This document shows, in pieces, positions 25,560 through 34,301 of a stretch of 64,000 bases of DNA. The notes under the pieces were generated by a model, which did not search any database, had not been told where the DNA came from, and was given only the letters and a program-made list of their open reading frames with translations. The stretch comes from CALLJL01 sp964627255 (lineage in GTDB: Bacteria; Acidobacteriota; Aminicenantia; Aminicenantales; CALLJL01). The position numbers were made by a program, and so were the translations under genes. Position 1 is the stretch's first letter; each line of letters opens with the position of its first letter. Where the stretch lies: NCBI GenBank assembly GCA_964627255.1, contig CAZVIN010000088.1:1-64000 (forward strand), written 5' to 3'.

Positions 25560-26624
25560 TTAGGTTATTTCTTCCAATCGCTCCAGCAAGAATTTCTCCC
25601 GGGGGAAGGACTTGAACCGGGCCAATCTTTCCCTCTGCCCTTGGATGATTTTCGAACGCAGGCTCGAGTCATGGCTAATTATTGCGAGAAGCTCGGCTAT
25701 TTCGGCGACTCTTTTTCTTTGCAGGAGAATGCCGGCTCCGTCAAGAGTGGTCCGAACGGCGCCAGCTGCGTAGGCCACAACGGGCACCTCAAAGATCAGG
25801 CTCTCTATGAGCGGTAGACAAAAACCTTCATGTTCGCTCAAAGAGACAAAAACATCCGCCGCTCGATAAAGGGCGAACATCTCTTCGTCTGGCAGATGGC
25901 CGGCAAAAACGACTTCTTCTGGCTGGAGATAAAAATCGTCGACTAAACGGCCCAAGCTTTCGTAGTATTTGGGGAGCGAGTTTTTCTTGCCGACGACAAT
26001 AAGACGAACTAACGGGGAGATATATTTTTTATAATAAAACGTGACCTTAATTAAGTCTTCAATTTTTTTGTTCGGTACCACTCGGCCGACAAAAAGCAGG
26101 TTTGTCCGTTCATCGCGGTAAAGGTTGAAGAGAAACTGGTTAACTGGTTTAGTATAGCGGTCAAAATCAATAAAAAGAGGAAAGACGGCGGTTCGTTTAA
26201 ACCCGAAACCATCCAGTTCTTGCCGGTTAAATTCAGAATCAGCGAGTCCCAGGTGGACGAAGGGGGCAATCCGCCTTAACTCCTGCCGGCCCAACGCCGC
26301 TATCCGGGCCATCTCTTCACTAAAGCCGAGGAAAAATTCAGGCGCCGTCACATTATGATGAATAATGACTCGGCGGCAGCGAAGTCTAATAAATTCATAG
26401 GTTAAGGGTGAAGGAAGGGCAAAATGAAGAATTACGATGTCCTGGGGTTCGCCAGGTTGAAACTCGCGGAAAAGACGGCTTTCCTCTTCCAAACCCTCAT
26501 CGCGGTCAAGACAATAAATATCAGCCTTATAGCCTTGACGGCGGAAAAAATCTCGCAGGTGCCGAGCTTCGTCGCCGATAGCATCCCCGCGATGAAGAGC
26601 TGGCACCCATTGGTCAATTCTCAT
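25560..26624 (-). CDS. GT4-family glycosyltransferase (type B, distal copy)
   Basis: A 354-residue retaining glycosyltransferase. The donor domain shows FVGRVVPNKKIEDLIKV and the E-x7-E motif in SEHEGFCLPLIES. The N-terminus (DQWVPALHRGDAIGDEA) closely mirrors that of the next gene upstream (HQLATSLTYGDAISDEM at 26621), and both keep IHHNVTAPEF / YHNITPHEYF and LGLADSEFNRQEL / LVLGDSEFNRREL. The two are therefore adjacent duplicates. It overlaps the upstream gene by 4 bases (ATGA). Substrate unknown; probably acts on a lipid-linked surface glycan in the cytoplasm. Confidence 0.87.
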   Translation of the reverse strand: MRIDQWVPALHRGDAIGDEARHLRDFFRRQGYKADIYCLDRDEGLEEESRLFREFQPGEPQDIVILHFALPSPLTYEFIRLRCRRVIIHHNVTAPEFFLGFSEEMARIAALGRQELRRIAPFVHLGLADSEFNRQELDGFGFKRTAVFPLFIDFDRYTKPVNQFLFNLYRDERTNLLFVGRVVPNKKIEDLIKVTFYYKKYISPLVRLIVVGKKNSLPKYYESLGRLVDDFYLQPEEVVFAGHLPDEEMFALYRAADVFVSLSEHEGFCLPLIESLIFEVPVVAYAAGAVRTTLDGAGILLQRKRVAEIAELLAIISHDSSLRSKIIQGQRERLARFKSFPREKFLLERLEEIT

Positions 26625-27691
26625 GTCTTCATCACCTCTTCGAGATAAGCGAGAAGTTGCGAGGCGATATTCTCCCGTCGGTATTTTTCCAAAGCTTTCC
26701 TCTGGCCGGCTAAAATCAGCTCGCGCCTTGTTTTGTCCCTTACCAAGAGGTCAATCAAGGCCGCAATGCGCAAGAAATCCTTCTCTTTTAAAAGAACACC
26801 GCCGCCGTTCATGGTTTCAGCCACCGCACCAGCTTCAAAGGCGATTACCGGCACGTTTTGGATAAAAGATTCAATGATGGGCACACCAAAGCCCTCATGT
26901 TCGCTCAGACTTAAAAAGACATCCGCTACCTCGTAACAAGCCCGAAGGGTTGAAAAAGGGATATGCCCGGTAAAATGAACATCTTTAACCTGCAAACGGT
27001 CAACTAAGTCCAAAAGACCAGCGAAGTAGCGTTCCAGCCCGCGATGGTCACCCGCTAAAATTAACTGGGAGCGTGGCTCGAAATGACGGTTATAGAGGGC
27101 AAAAACTTTGATGAGGTCCTCATATTTTTTATTAGGAATTAAACGCCCCACAAAAAGTATCGTCTTCCGGCCATTCTGATAAATGTTTTTGAAAACCGGG
27201 TCGGCTTGGTTTTGAAATTTTTCAAAATTCAGCAAGATGGGGAGAACTCCGGTTCGACGATAGCCGACAACTTCCAGCTCCCGACGATTAAATTCTGAAT
27301 CACCCAAAACCAGGTCCACCTTATCCACAAAGAGTTTTATTTCCAACCGACCTTTGTAGCACTCGCGCGTTAAAACCCGGTGGCAATCAAGAAAATATTC
27401 ATGAGGCGTAATATTGTGATAAATCATTATCTTGCGCTCAGGTAAACGAAAGAAGAGGCGGGAGACGGGCGAACCAATCGAAAAATGAAAAATGGCGATA
27501 TTATCCTTCGAACTATACTTCCAGTACTCGCGATAATCGTGGGCTAAGCCGGCCAGCCGCGGGTCACAAAAGCGGGTGAAGACCTCGGAACGAAACCCCT
27601 TTTCCCTTAAAATCTTTTGAATCTCCAGCATTTCATCCGAGATGGCATCGCCGTAGGTCAAGGATGTCGCCAGCTGATGGACTTCAGTCAT
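26621..27691 (-). CDS. GT4-family glycosyltransferase (type B, proximal copy)
   Basis: A 356-residue GT-B enzyme, the paralogue of the protein at 25560. Visible motifs are FVGRLIPNKKYEDLIKV, HFTGHIPFSTLRACYE and SEHEGFGVPIIES (E-x7-E of the GT4 donor site). It overlaps both the upstream type A gene (27688) and the downstream type B gene by 4 bases, so the four transferases are translated as a coupled block. Confidence 0.87.
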   Translation of the reverse strand: MTEVHQLATSLTYGDAISDEMLEIQKILREKGFRSEVFTRFCDPRLAGLAHDYREYWKYSSKDNIAIFHFSIGSPVSRLFFRLPERKIMIYHNITPHEYFLDCHRVLTRECYKGRLEIKLFVDKVDLVLGDSEFNRRELEVVGYRRTGVLPILLNFEKFQNQADPVFKNIYQNGRKTILFVGRLIPNKKYEDLIKVFALYNRHFEPRSQLILAGDHRGLERYFAGLLDLVDRLQVKDVHFTGHIPFSTLRACYEVADVFLSLSEHEGFGVPIIESFIQNVPVIAFEAGAVAETMNGGGVLLKEKDFLRIAALIDLLVRDKTRRELILAGQRKALEKYRRENIASQLLAYLEEVMKT

Positions 27692-28869
27692 GACCGTCTA
27701 TCCTCTTCTAATCTTTCGATAATGCTAAGATATTTTTTTTCGATTACTTCCCAGGTATAATTTTTCAGGAAATACTCATGCCCATTGTTCCCCAGTATTT
27801 CACGCAGCTTATTATCAGCTAAAAGCAGACGAAGGGCCTCTCGGAATTCTTCATAATTCTCGTAAAATAGCCCGCCGTTGGCTCTTAAACATTGTCCTTT
27901 TAAGACTTCGCAGCGTCCGTTAACCAAGACCGGCTTTTTCAAAGCCCAGGCCTCTAAGGTAACCATCGAAAGGCTTTCATAAAAGCTGGGCATAAAAAGA
28001 AGGAGCGAATTTTCCAAAGCCGAAAACTTATCCTCTTCAGAGACAAACCCGAGATAAATAATGTCAGGATGAGACGGGATTTTTAACACCGTGCTCCCGA
28101 TGAGTAACAACCGGAGGGGTAAATGGCTCTCAGCCTTGAAGCGAAGAAAATAATCGAAAAGCTGCCGGCACCCCTTGTTTTCATCGATGCGACCAAGGTA
28201 AATGGCCAAGTCACTACTCAGGCCGCGCTTTTGGAGCCAATCCTTGGCAGAATAGGCCTCTGGTATTTTAATCCCTACCCCCACGACATCTCCGGGGATA
28301 GATTCGTTAGCGGCAACGGAGTGAATCATCCGCCTTTCTTCAACTGAGTTATAGATAAAAGCCCGAGGGAGACGAAATAAATCGCGGAAAATCCGCAGGT
28401 AAACAACGGGGTCGTGCTCCGCTGTCGGCACCAGCAGACTCTTCTGAGGAACCGCTTTTATTCCCCAGTAGGAGTGATAATAGCGATAACTAAAAAAGAT
28501 AAAATAATCATACCGGCTTTCATTCTCTTTGATATATTGAATCAACGAAGGAACCAAAGGCCCCTCTTCCTCCAACCAACGGAGCTCGTCTTCGATTGTA
28601 TGTTCCCGCCCAAAAATATAATTCTGGATTCGACCAAAGCGCTCGGGGTGGCGGGGCCGGATGACTGGAAAGCGCCGTACTTTTATTCCGTTGATGACTT
28701 CTTCATCCTGGTGGTAATGATTTTTCCACGTAATATAGTCAAGAGCTTTCGTCGTCAGGACTTCAACCTCCCAGTATTTCTGCATATGCTCAGCTATCCA
28801 CCGGCAGTGGAGCTCGGCGCCCCCGCTTATCTCCAGCCCATATCTCTGGACGACGAAAGCCACTTTCAT
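27688..28869 (-). CDS. GT4-family glycosyltransferase (type A, proximal copy)
   Basis: A 393-residue GT-B enzyme. The N-terminus FVVQRYGLEISGGAELHCR and the segments TTKALDYITWKN, YLGRIDENKGCRQLFDYF and FYESLSMVTLE (E-x7-E) mirror the distal type A gene at 24379, including an unusual GVGIKIP-type linker between domains. It starts at an ATGA overlap with the coiled-coil gene. The pair brackets the two type B genes, giving the order A-B-B-A. Confidence 0.87.
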   Translation of the reverse strand: MKVAFVVQRYGLEISGGAELHCRWIAEHMQKYWEVEVLTTKALDYITWKNHYHQDEEVINGIKVRRFPVIRPRHPERFGRIQNYIFGREHTIEDELRWLEEEGPLVPSLIQYIKENESRYDYFIFFSYRYYHSYWGIKAVPQKSLLVPTAEHDPVVYLRIFRDLFRLPRAFIYNSVEERRMIHSVAANESIPGDVVGVGIKIPEAYSAKDWLQKRGLSSDLAIYLGRIDENKGCRQLFDYFLRFKAESHLPLRLLLIGSTVLKIPSHPDIIYLGFVSEEDKFSALENSLLLFMPSFYESLSMVTLEAWALKKPVLVNGRCEVLKGQCLRANGGLFYENYEEFREALRLLLADNKLREILGNNGHEYFLKNYTWEVIEKKYLSIIERLEEDRRS

Positions 28870-29522
28870 GAGACAATTTCCTTTTCCAGCCTTCTTTCCC
28901 GCTGCTCTAAATGACGCACGTCCTTTTCGAGCAAGCGGTGGTGTATCTTTAGCGTATCAGTTTCAATTTTCAACTTGCTTATTTCCACAACCAGGTTATG
29001 AGACAGGGTATGGAGAAGCTTAGTGTATTCTTTCAACCGGTTAATATCCTCAAAAGCCAAGTTGAGGCGGTACTGCAAGGAATCATTGACGCCGTCAATT
29101 CTTTGATTCAGGACTTGATTGAGTTTAGTTAGCTCCTGCTCCAAAGTGGCCGAAAGATAATCCAGACGCATATTGGCATGGTGAAGCTTGAGGAGTGTTT
29201 CCCGGAGCTCCTGGTGAACCGGAAAAACCAAGAGCTTAATGAGAGGCGCTACCGGCCTCATAATTTTAAGCAGAATCTTCTTTACCTTGGCCTTCCGGCC
29301 AGAGCTCGGTTCCAATTCCCAAGGCGAACGCGGGGGAGGAGGAACAGTCTCCGGCTTCTCCCGGAACTGCTCCTCAGGCTCAGGTCGGGGTTGAGAAGCA
29401 ATTTTTCGCCTTATCTGCTCCATTATCGAAGCAACATCGACGTGGTCATAATCAATAATAATATCTTGATTTGTTTCGCGGCCAATTGCCAGGCTTATTT
29501 CTTTATTCTCTTCTTTTCCCAC
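28866..29522 (-). CDS. Coiled-coil protein of the polysaccharide operon
   Basis: A 218-residue protein, not assigned to a named family. Residues about 20-45 read DYDHVDVASIMEQIRRKIA, a segment I have seen at the N-terminus of proteins in other O-antigen-type clusters (from memory, not checked). A proline-rich stretch follows (about 50-70), then a basic segment with one hydrophobic patch (about 85-105), and from about 105 to the end a long heptad-type coiled coil. No catalytic motif. The GTG start at 29522 follows GGAGGGG. Being overlapped with the first glycosyltransferase, it may act as a scaffold or chain-length ruler; this is inference. Confidence 0.65.
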   Translation of the reverse strand: MGKEENKEISLAIGRETNQDIIIDYDHVDVASIMEQIRRKIASQPRPEPEEQFREKPETVPPPPRSPWELEPSSGRKAKVKKILLKIMRPVAPLIKLLVFPVHQELRETLLKLHHANMRLDYLSATLEQELTKLNQVLNQRIDGVNDSLQYRLNLAFEDINRLKEYTKLLHTLSHNLVVEISKLKIETDTLKIHHRLLEKDVRHLEQRERRLEKEIVS

Positions 29523-29550
29523 CAGGCCCCTCCAACCTAAAAATTAATTA

Positions 29551-29760
29551 TTATTTAGGACGAAACAGATGGTCTTGGTAGACGCTTTGGACATCTTGGA
29601 TATCGGGCAAGGGCCGGAGTTTCATCGCCTCGATCTCCAGAACTTCCCGCTCGGTTAACAAGCCATTTTTCTTTTTATCTTCAATCCGCTGCTCGACCTC
29701 CTGCCATATTCTTTCCTGCTCGGCCTCAGTCAAACAGGCAATTTCGAAAAATTTACCCAT
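29551..29760 (-). CDS. Small uncharacterised protein, 69 residues
   Basis: Not recognised. Soluble, charged, mostly helical (LTEAEQERIWQEVEQRIEDKKK and LTEREVLEIEAMKLRPLPD), with no membrane segment and no metal motif. GGAGGAAA precedes the ATG, and it sits 23 bases after the sulfatase-like gene and 28 bases before the coiled-coil gene in the same direction. These facts make it a likely real gene. Confidence 0.6.
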   Translation of the reverse strand: MGKFFEIACLTEAEQERIWQEVEQRIEDKKKNGLLTEREVLEIEAMKLRPLPDIQDVQSVYQDHLFRPK

Positions 29761-29783
29761 TATTTTCCTCCGTCAGGAGATTC

Positions 29784-31775
29784 TTAATGAATATAGCCTA
29801 AAGCTCGGAGCTTCTCCAGCTGTTCCTCAGAAAGCGGCACTTTCAACCGCAGTAATTTTTTAAACAAGCGGTATCGAGCCCGGGTTTGTTTCAAGCTCTC
29901 TCTGAGTTTGACGGCTTGACTTGAGCTGAGGTTCTTTGTTTCCTCGGCGTCCATCTCCAAGTTATAGACTTCAAGCGGTAGCCAATGAGACGGTCCTGGC
30001 TGATATAAAGGCCGGAGCGAACCAGGCCACGGACGATTAATGATAACTTTCGTCTTTCCCTGGCTGGTAGCTACACTTATGGGCATTGAATCAGGTTGGT
30101 TATCGCCGCACACCTCACCCGACAGCCAGCAGGTATCAGCCAGAAAAACCCGGTCAGAATTCTCCTTTCCCTCGAGGAAAGGATAAAGGCTTCGGCCATC
30201 CCATATTTTTGGCTTTGATCTTATCCCCAAAGCTTCGAGAATGGTTGGGGCCACGTCAGTCAAACGAACAATTGGCTTGAGCCTTTTCCCTTTAAATTTT
30301 CCCAAAGGAAATTTGATAATTAGTGGCACTCGAATCGATTCCTGGTAAAGATGGGCTCCATGGACCCAGGCTCCATGTTCATAAAATTCCTCGCCGTGGT
30401 CGCTGGTCAGGATGACAACGACGCGGTCATAAAGGCCTTTTTCCTGGAGCCAGTCAATTAGCTCGCCCACAAGAGCTTTGTCAGTATATTTAATTTCGGC
30501 ATCGTAAAGGGAGACGATGTTCTCTCTTTCCTTTTCAGAAAGCGGCCGAAAAACCCCGCTCTTGCCTCCAAGATAACGCTCAATATTGAGCTCTTCAAAG
30601 TCAGCTCCTGGCGATAAGAAAGCTTGCCGATAGGCGGCGGGGGGGGCGTAGGGACTATGAATTTGATAAGTGTGAAGGAAAAGGAAGAAGTCTTTATCTT
30701 TATTGTCCTCGAGCCACCGCTTAGCAGCGCGGCAGACAAGCTCCGCAGAATTTTCATAATCCAACGACCCCTCGGCCTCGTTATAAAAATCGAAGCCGCG
30801 AGCAAAGCCATAAAGCGGACTGAGAAAGCCGCCGCCAGTAATCGCCCCACAGAAAAAACCATTCTGGCTCAAAACCTCGGCCAAAGTAAGGAGAGACGAC
30901 GGCAGCTTGTCATCGGCCGCCTTAACTCCATGATGCGGCGGGTCCGTCGAAGTAAGTAAAGAGGCATGGGCCGGAAGCGTCCAGCTGGAGGCAGAAAGGG
31001 CTTGTTCAAAAAGGGCGGAATCAGCCCCTAAAGAATCAATGGCCGGGCTTGTAGGCCGGCCATAGCCATAACAACCCAAGTGGTCAGCCCTAAGGGTATC
31101 AAGAGAAATAAGAATAATCCCCGAAGGTTCTTTTTTCTGGCTGATAATGACGGGACTGTGCCAGAAAGCAAAGAAACCAGCCCCATCTTTTGTTTTTAGT
31201 GATAAACGAAACTTCCCGCCCTCAGGCGGTAAATCGACCTTATGCGAACTGAAACTAACAGTGCGGAAATCATTCTTCTCAGGCAGGGGCACGAATTTCT
31301 GAAAGACCAAGCGATCATACTCTCCTTTCTGAAGCTCCACCAGAAATTCTACACCTTCTGACTGCAGAGGCTGTTTTTCTTCGTATTTCTCAAAGTTCTT
31401 ATCCCTCACAAGGCCAATTCCAAACTCTAAATAGCTATCTGGAGAAAGGGTTATCTCTAAGGAATAACAACTTTCTGGCGGGGCATAAAGGATGGTCAAA
31501 AATATCGGCCCGATATGGAGACGTCTCTTGAGTCCATAGGGATTAACTCCGCCTTCCTGGGTTTCGAGCAGGAGAGAATCTGCGGGATAAAACTCCTTTT
31601 CTTCAGTCATCGTTCTTGCCTTGAACGGAGATAGCTCTATGTTATGTTCAGAAAGAAGCGGCAGCAGCTTGATGGTTCTTTTCTCCTCAAGAGGCGGCTT
31701 CTGACAAGAGATAACCCCGAAAAAAACAAAAAGAAAAACGATAATTAGCTCCTTTTTCCTTAGCAAAATAGTCAT
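29784..31775 (-). CDS. Sulfatase-fold (alkaline-phosphatase superfamily) lipoprotein
   Basis: A 663-residue exported protein. The N-terminal signal ends in a lipobox (VISC, Cys about 24). About 200 residues of beta-rich sequence follow, then the sulfatase domain with ISLDTLRADHLGCYGYGRP (metal Asp). The nucleophile segment reads WTLPAHASLL where classical sulfatases have C/S-x-P-x-R, so a threonine takes the place of the formylglycine cysteine or serine, as in phosphoethanolamine/glycerophosphate transferases. Further motifs are TSDHGEEFYEHG and HGAHLYQE. The C-terminus has an LSEEQLEKLRALGY helix. It may modify or trim the glycan made by the downstream transferases. It is the first gene of that operon. 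Confidence 0.82.
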   Translation of the reverse strand: MTILLRKKELIIVFLFVFFGVISCQKPPLEEKRTIKLLPLLSEHNIELSPFKARTMTEEKEFYPADSLLLETQEGGVNPYGLKRRLHIGPIFLTILYAPPESCYSLEITLSPDSYLEFGIGLVRDKNFEKYEEKQPLQSEGVEFLVELQKGEYDRLVFQKFVPLPEKNDFRTVSFSSHKVDLPPEGGKFRLSLKTKDGAGFFAFWHSPVIISQKKEPSGIILISLDTLRADHLGCYGYGRPTSPAIDSLGADSALFEQALSASSWTLPAHASLLTSTDPPHHGVKAADDKLPSSLLTLAEVLSQNGFFCGAITGGGFLSPLYGFARGFDFYNEAEGSLDYENSAELVCRAAKRWLEDNKDKDFFLFLHTYQIHSPYAPPAAYRQAFLSPGADFEELNIERYLGGKSGVFRPLSEKERENIVSLYDAEIKYTDKALVGELIDWLQEKGLYDRVVVILTSDHGEEFYEHGAWVHGAHLYQESIRVPLIIKFPLGKFKGKRLKPIVRLTDVAPTILEALGIRSKPKIWDGRSLYPFLEGKENSDRVFLADTCWLSGEVCGDNQPDSMPISVATSQGKTKVIINRPWPGSLRPLYQPGPSHWLPLEVYNLEMDAEETKNLSSSQAVKLRESLKQTRARYRLFKKLLRLKVPLSEEQLEKLRALGYIH

Positions 31776-31960
31776 GCTATTCTTATAGACAAATTATCAT
31801 ATTAATCTATAGACCAAAAATTCTAACCTTTTCTTAATTGAGCCGCAAGCGACTCATTTTCCAGGGAAAAGATTATAGGCTTGGGGTTAAAATAAAAACG
31901 GTTTTAAAACTCGGGTTGCTGATTGAAACTAAAATGGGCCTATGATAAAAACGAAATAAG

Positions 31961-32422
31961 ATGGATAAAAATACAGGCAAACAGAGGCTGCGCATCGGTA
32001 TTATTGGCGGTAGCCGAGCTCAGCCTCACCATCTGGAATTGGCCTATCAAGTCGGATACTTAGTCGGGCAAAGAGGCGGCGTCATTATTTGTGGCGGGTT
32101 GGGCGGAGTGATGGAGGCGGCCGCCCGGGGCGCGAAAGATGCCGGAGGCTTTACAGTTGGCCTCCTTCCCGGCTCAGACTACCATGAAGCCAACCAATAT
32201 ATTGACCTGGCTATTGCTACGGGGATTGGTTATGCCCGCAATGCGCTGGTCGCCCTGAACTCGGACGTGCTCATTGCCGTCGGCGGTGAATACGGCACCT
32301 TGAGTGAAATTGCCTTCGGCCGGATTTATAATAAGAAGGTTATAACCCTTGACAGTTGGGATATTCCTGGAGTCATCCAGGCCAGAACAGCTGAGGAGGC
32401 TTGCCACTTAGCCGGGCTGTAA
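31961..32422 (+). CDS. SLOG/LOG-like Rossmann protein (TIGR00725 type)
   Basis: A 153-residue single-domain protein. GIIGGSRA opens the nucleotide-binding fold, followed by the GGLGGVMEAAARGAK loop and GGEYGTLSE, the arrangement of the TIGR00725 branch of the LOG/lysine-decarboxylase-like superfamily. The PGGxGTxxE motif of true cytokinin phosphoribohydrolases is altered to VGGEYGTLSE, so ligand binding is likelier than that activity. Proven function is lacking. It lies 3 bases before truA and is divergent from the sulfatase-like gene. Confidence 0.8.
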   Translation: MDKNTGKQRLRIGIIGGSRAQPHHLELAYQVGYLVGQRGGVIICGGLGGVMEAAARGAKDAGGFTVGLLPGSDYHEANQYIDLAIATGIGYARNALVALNSDVLIAVGGEYGTLSEIAFGRIYNKKVITLDSWDIPGVIQARTAEEACHLAGL

Positions 32423-32425
32423 ATC

Positions 32426-33202
32426 ATGCCGACTTACAAGCTTGTTCTCAGCTATGACGGGACCGATTTTCATGGCTGGCAACGCCAGGCCGCGCTGAGA
32501 ACCGTCCAGGGAACTATCGAAGGGGCCCTGAATAAATTAACAGGGCAGACGATAAATATCGTTGGCGCGGGCCGGACCGACGCCGGGGTTCACGCCCGCG
32601 GTCAAGTCGCCCATTTTAAGGCTCGGCTTTCGCTCCGGGACGACGACTTATTTCGGGCGCTTAATGCTCTTCTGCCATGGGATGTCCGCGTCGTCTCCCT
32701 TCGTCGGGTTCCGGCTCATTTCCATGCTCGTAAATTAGCTTTATCTAAGATTTATGAATATCGGATTCTAAATTCATGGCGGGTAAGTCCTTTCCTTTTT
32801 CGCTATGTCTTACCCTGGCCCTATCCTCTTAACATCGAAAAGATGAAAGAAGCCGCCAAGCAATTTATGGGAGACAATGATTTTAGCTCCTTTACCCCTG
32901 ACCCAACATCCAACCCTATTAGACGGATCTATCGGACAGAATTAAACAAGAGAGGCTCGATGATAATTTATCGGGTAGAAGCGGACGGCTTCTTGCGCTA
33001 TATGGTCCGGACAATCGTCGGCACTCTCCTTGAGGTCGGCCGGGGAAAACTCAGTTTATCCGAGGTCGCCAGCTTCCTGACTCCTCAAAATGGCCAACGG
33101 GCGGGTCCGGTGGCCCCAGCCAAAGGATTGTGTCTTGTCCGGGTAATCTATGAGCTCAAATCAAGCCCCATGACGATGGCGTCCTCGGCGGGATTAGAAT
33201 AA
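32426..33202 (+). CDS. truA: tRNA pseudouridine(38-40) synthase TruA
   Basis: Converts uridines 38-40 of the anticodon stem to pseudouridine. The catalytic aspartate is in GRTDAGVHARGQVAHF (about residues 51-66), with DGTDFHGWQRQ at the N-terminus and FLRYMVRTIVGTL near the end; 258 residues is the family length. The final 18 codons overlap the convergent rimI gene (55-base overlap), and its last residues (SSPMTMASSAGLE) go beyond the conserved fold. Confidence 0.95.
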   Translation: MPTYKLVLSYDGTDFHGWQRQAALRTVQGTIEGALNKLTGQTINIVGAGRTDAGVHARGQVAHFKARLSLRDDDLFRALNALLPWDVRVVSLRRVPAHFHARKLALSKIYEYRILNSWRVSPFLFRYVLPWPYPLNIEKMKEAAKQFMGDNDFSSFTPDPTSNPIRRIYRTELNKRGSMIIYRVEADGFLRYMVRTIVGTLLEVGRGKLSLSEVASFLTPQNGQRAGPVAPAKGLCLVRVIYELKSSPMTMASSAGLE

Positions 33203-33582
33203 TAGAAACGCCGCACACCTAAGGACTGAAAACCAAGCTTGCGGTAAAGGGCCTGGGCGGCAAAATTAGATTGCCTTACTTCTAGGGAGACATAGTTTGC
33301 CCCCTGTTGTTTAGCGCGAGCCAAAGCATGGCGAAGAAGAGTCTCGCCTAAACCCCGCCGCCGAAAATCGGGATGAATGGCGATGTTGTTCACCTGGACT
33401 TCGTCACCAATTTGCCAGAAAATTATATAACCTACTACCTGATTATCTTCTGTTTGCACCATAACCAAAGGAAAGGAAAGGGAGCGATTTTGAATTTCGC
33501 CTCGAAAGGTGCTTTCGTGCCAGGGATTAGGGAAAGAAACTCTCTCGATGGCCAAGACCGCCGGCAAGTCCTTCTCTTCCAT
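33148..33582 (-). CDS. rimI: Ribosomal protein S18 alanine N-acetyltransferase RimI
   Basis: A 144-residue GNAT protein. RRRGLGETLLRHAL is the acetyl-CoA pyrophosphate loop (R/Q-x-x-G-x-G/A), followed by the LEVRQSNFAAQALYRKLGF block typical of RimI, and the ending ALYRKLGF..RRFYY. The ATG at 33582 is 8 bases after the tsaB stop without a clear ribosome site. The frame continues upstream with I-I-R-R, matching common RimI N-termini, so an unusual start codon a few residues earlier is possible. tsaB-rimI is a conserved pairing. Confidence 0.9.
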   Translation of the reverse strand: MEEKDLPAVLAIERVSFPNPWHESTFRGEIQNRSLSFPLVMVQTEDNQVVGYIIFWQIGDEVQVNNIAIHPDFRRRGLGETLLRHALARAKQQGANYVSLEVRQSNFAAQALYRKLGFQSLGVRRFYYSNPAEDAIVMGLDLSS

Positions 33583-33590
33583 GCGGCGGA

Positions 33591-34301
33591 TTATAAAGTT
33601 TTCTTTTCTTTCCCGACCGATAGTCGCTTCTCCTCAGCTTGCGAGGGCCGGTAATAAATTGGCTCAACCTCCTCCGCCTTGAGCCCTTTACCTTGCTGTA
33701 AAAGATGCCAGCCAAGAATTCCCACTTCCGCGGCGAGAAAAAAGCTGCGGTTCGCCAAAAGAGCTCGGCCCCCGAAGACAGTTTGGATTTCTTTTTTATA
33801 CGCTTCCACTCCGCTGCCGATAAAACAAATATTTCCTTTTCGGGGAAGAAGGGCTAAAAAATCATGGGGAAGATAAGCCCCTTCCGCAATTAGCTCTCTC
33901 CAATCGCCTCGGCTTACTCTATAAAGAGCGGCAAAAACTTCAGCCTTTTTGGCGTCAATCATGGCAGCAAGATGCTTTTCATTGTTTTCTCTTATTTTAT
34001 AAGCCAGCGCCCGGAGAGCCGAAACAGACGCCACGGGCTTGCCCGAGGCTCTGGCCAGGGCTTTGACGGTGCTGAGCCCGACTCTGATTCCGGTAAAAGA
34101 GCCAGGCCCTGCGGCCACCGCAAAAGCTTCAATGTCTTTAATAGAAAGAGAAAATTGCTGGAGTAAGAAATCGACCTGGCGTAACAAGCGGACAGAATGA
34201 GATGAAAGCCCCTCGACGCCAACTTCACCTAAAATTTGGTCAGCCGCGAGCAGCGCGACCGACCCGTAGATAGACGTGGTATCAAAGGCCAGGATTTTCA
34301 T
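33591..34301 (-). CDS. tsaB: tRNA threonylcarbamoyladenosine complex component TsaB
   Basis: A 236-residue ASKHA-fold protein that partners TsaD and TsaE in making t6A37 of tRNA. The N-terminal ILAFDTTSIYGSVAL and the hallmark AAGPGSFTGIRVGL (about residues 65-78) are clear. It starts at an ATGA overlap with the second LeuD-like gene, so this translation gene is carried on the 3' end of a metabolic operon. tsaD and tsaE are not in the window. Confidence 0.93.
   Translation of the reverse strand: MKILAFDTTSIYGSVALLAADQILGEVGVEGLSSHSVRLLRQVDFLLQQFSLSIKDIEAFAVAAGPGSFTGIRVGLSTVKALARASGKPVASVSALRALAYKIRENNEKHLAAMIDAKKAEVFAALYRVSRGDWRELIAEGAYLPHDFLALLPRKGNICFIGSGVEAYKKEIQTVFGGRALLANRSFFLAAEVGILGWHLLQQGKGLKAEEVEPIYYRPSQAEEKRLSVGKEKKTL

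Noticed and set aside
29784..31775. Calling the protein a true sulfatase
   Set aside because: The formylglycine-forming Cys/Ser motif is absent.
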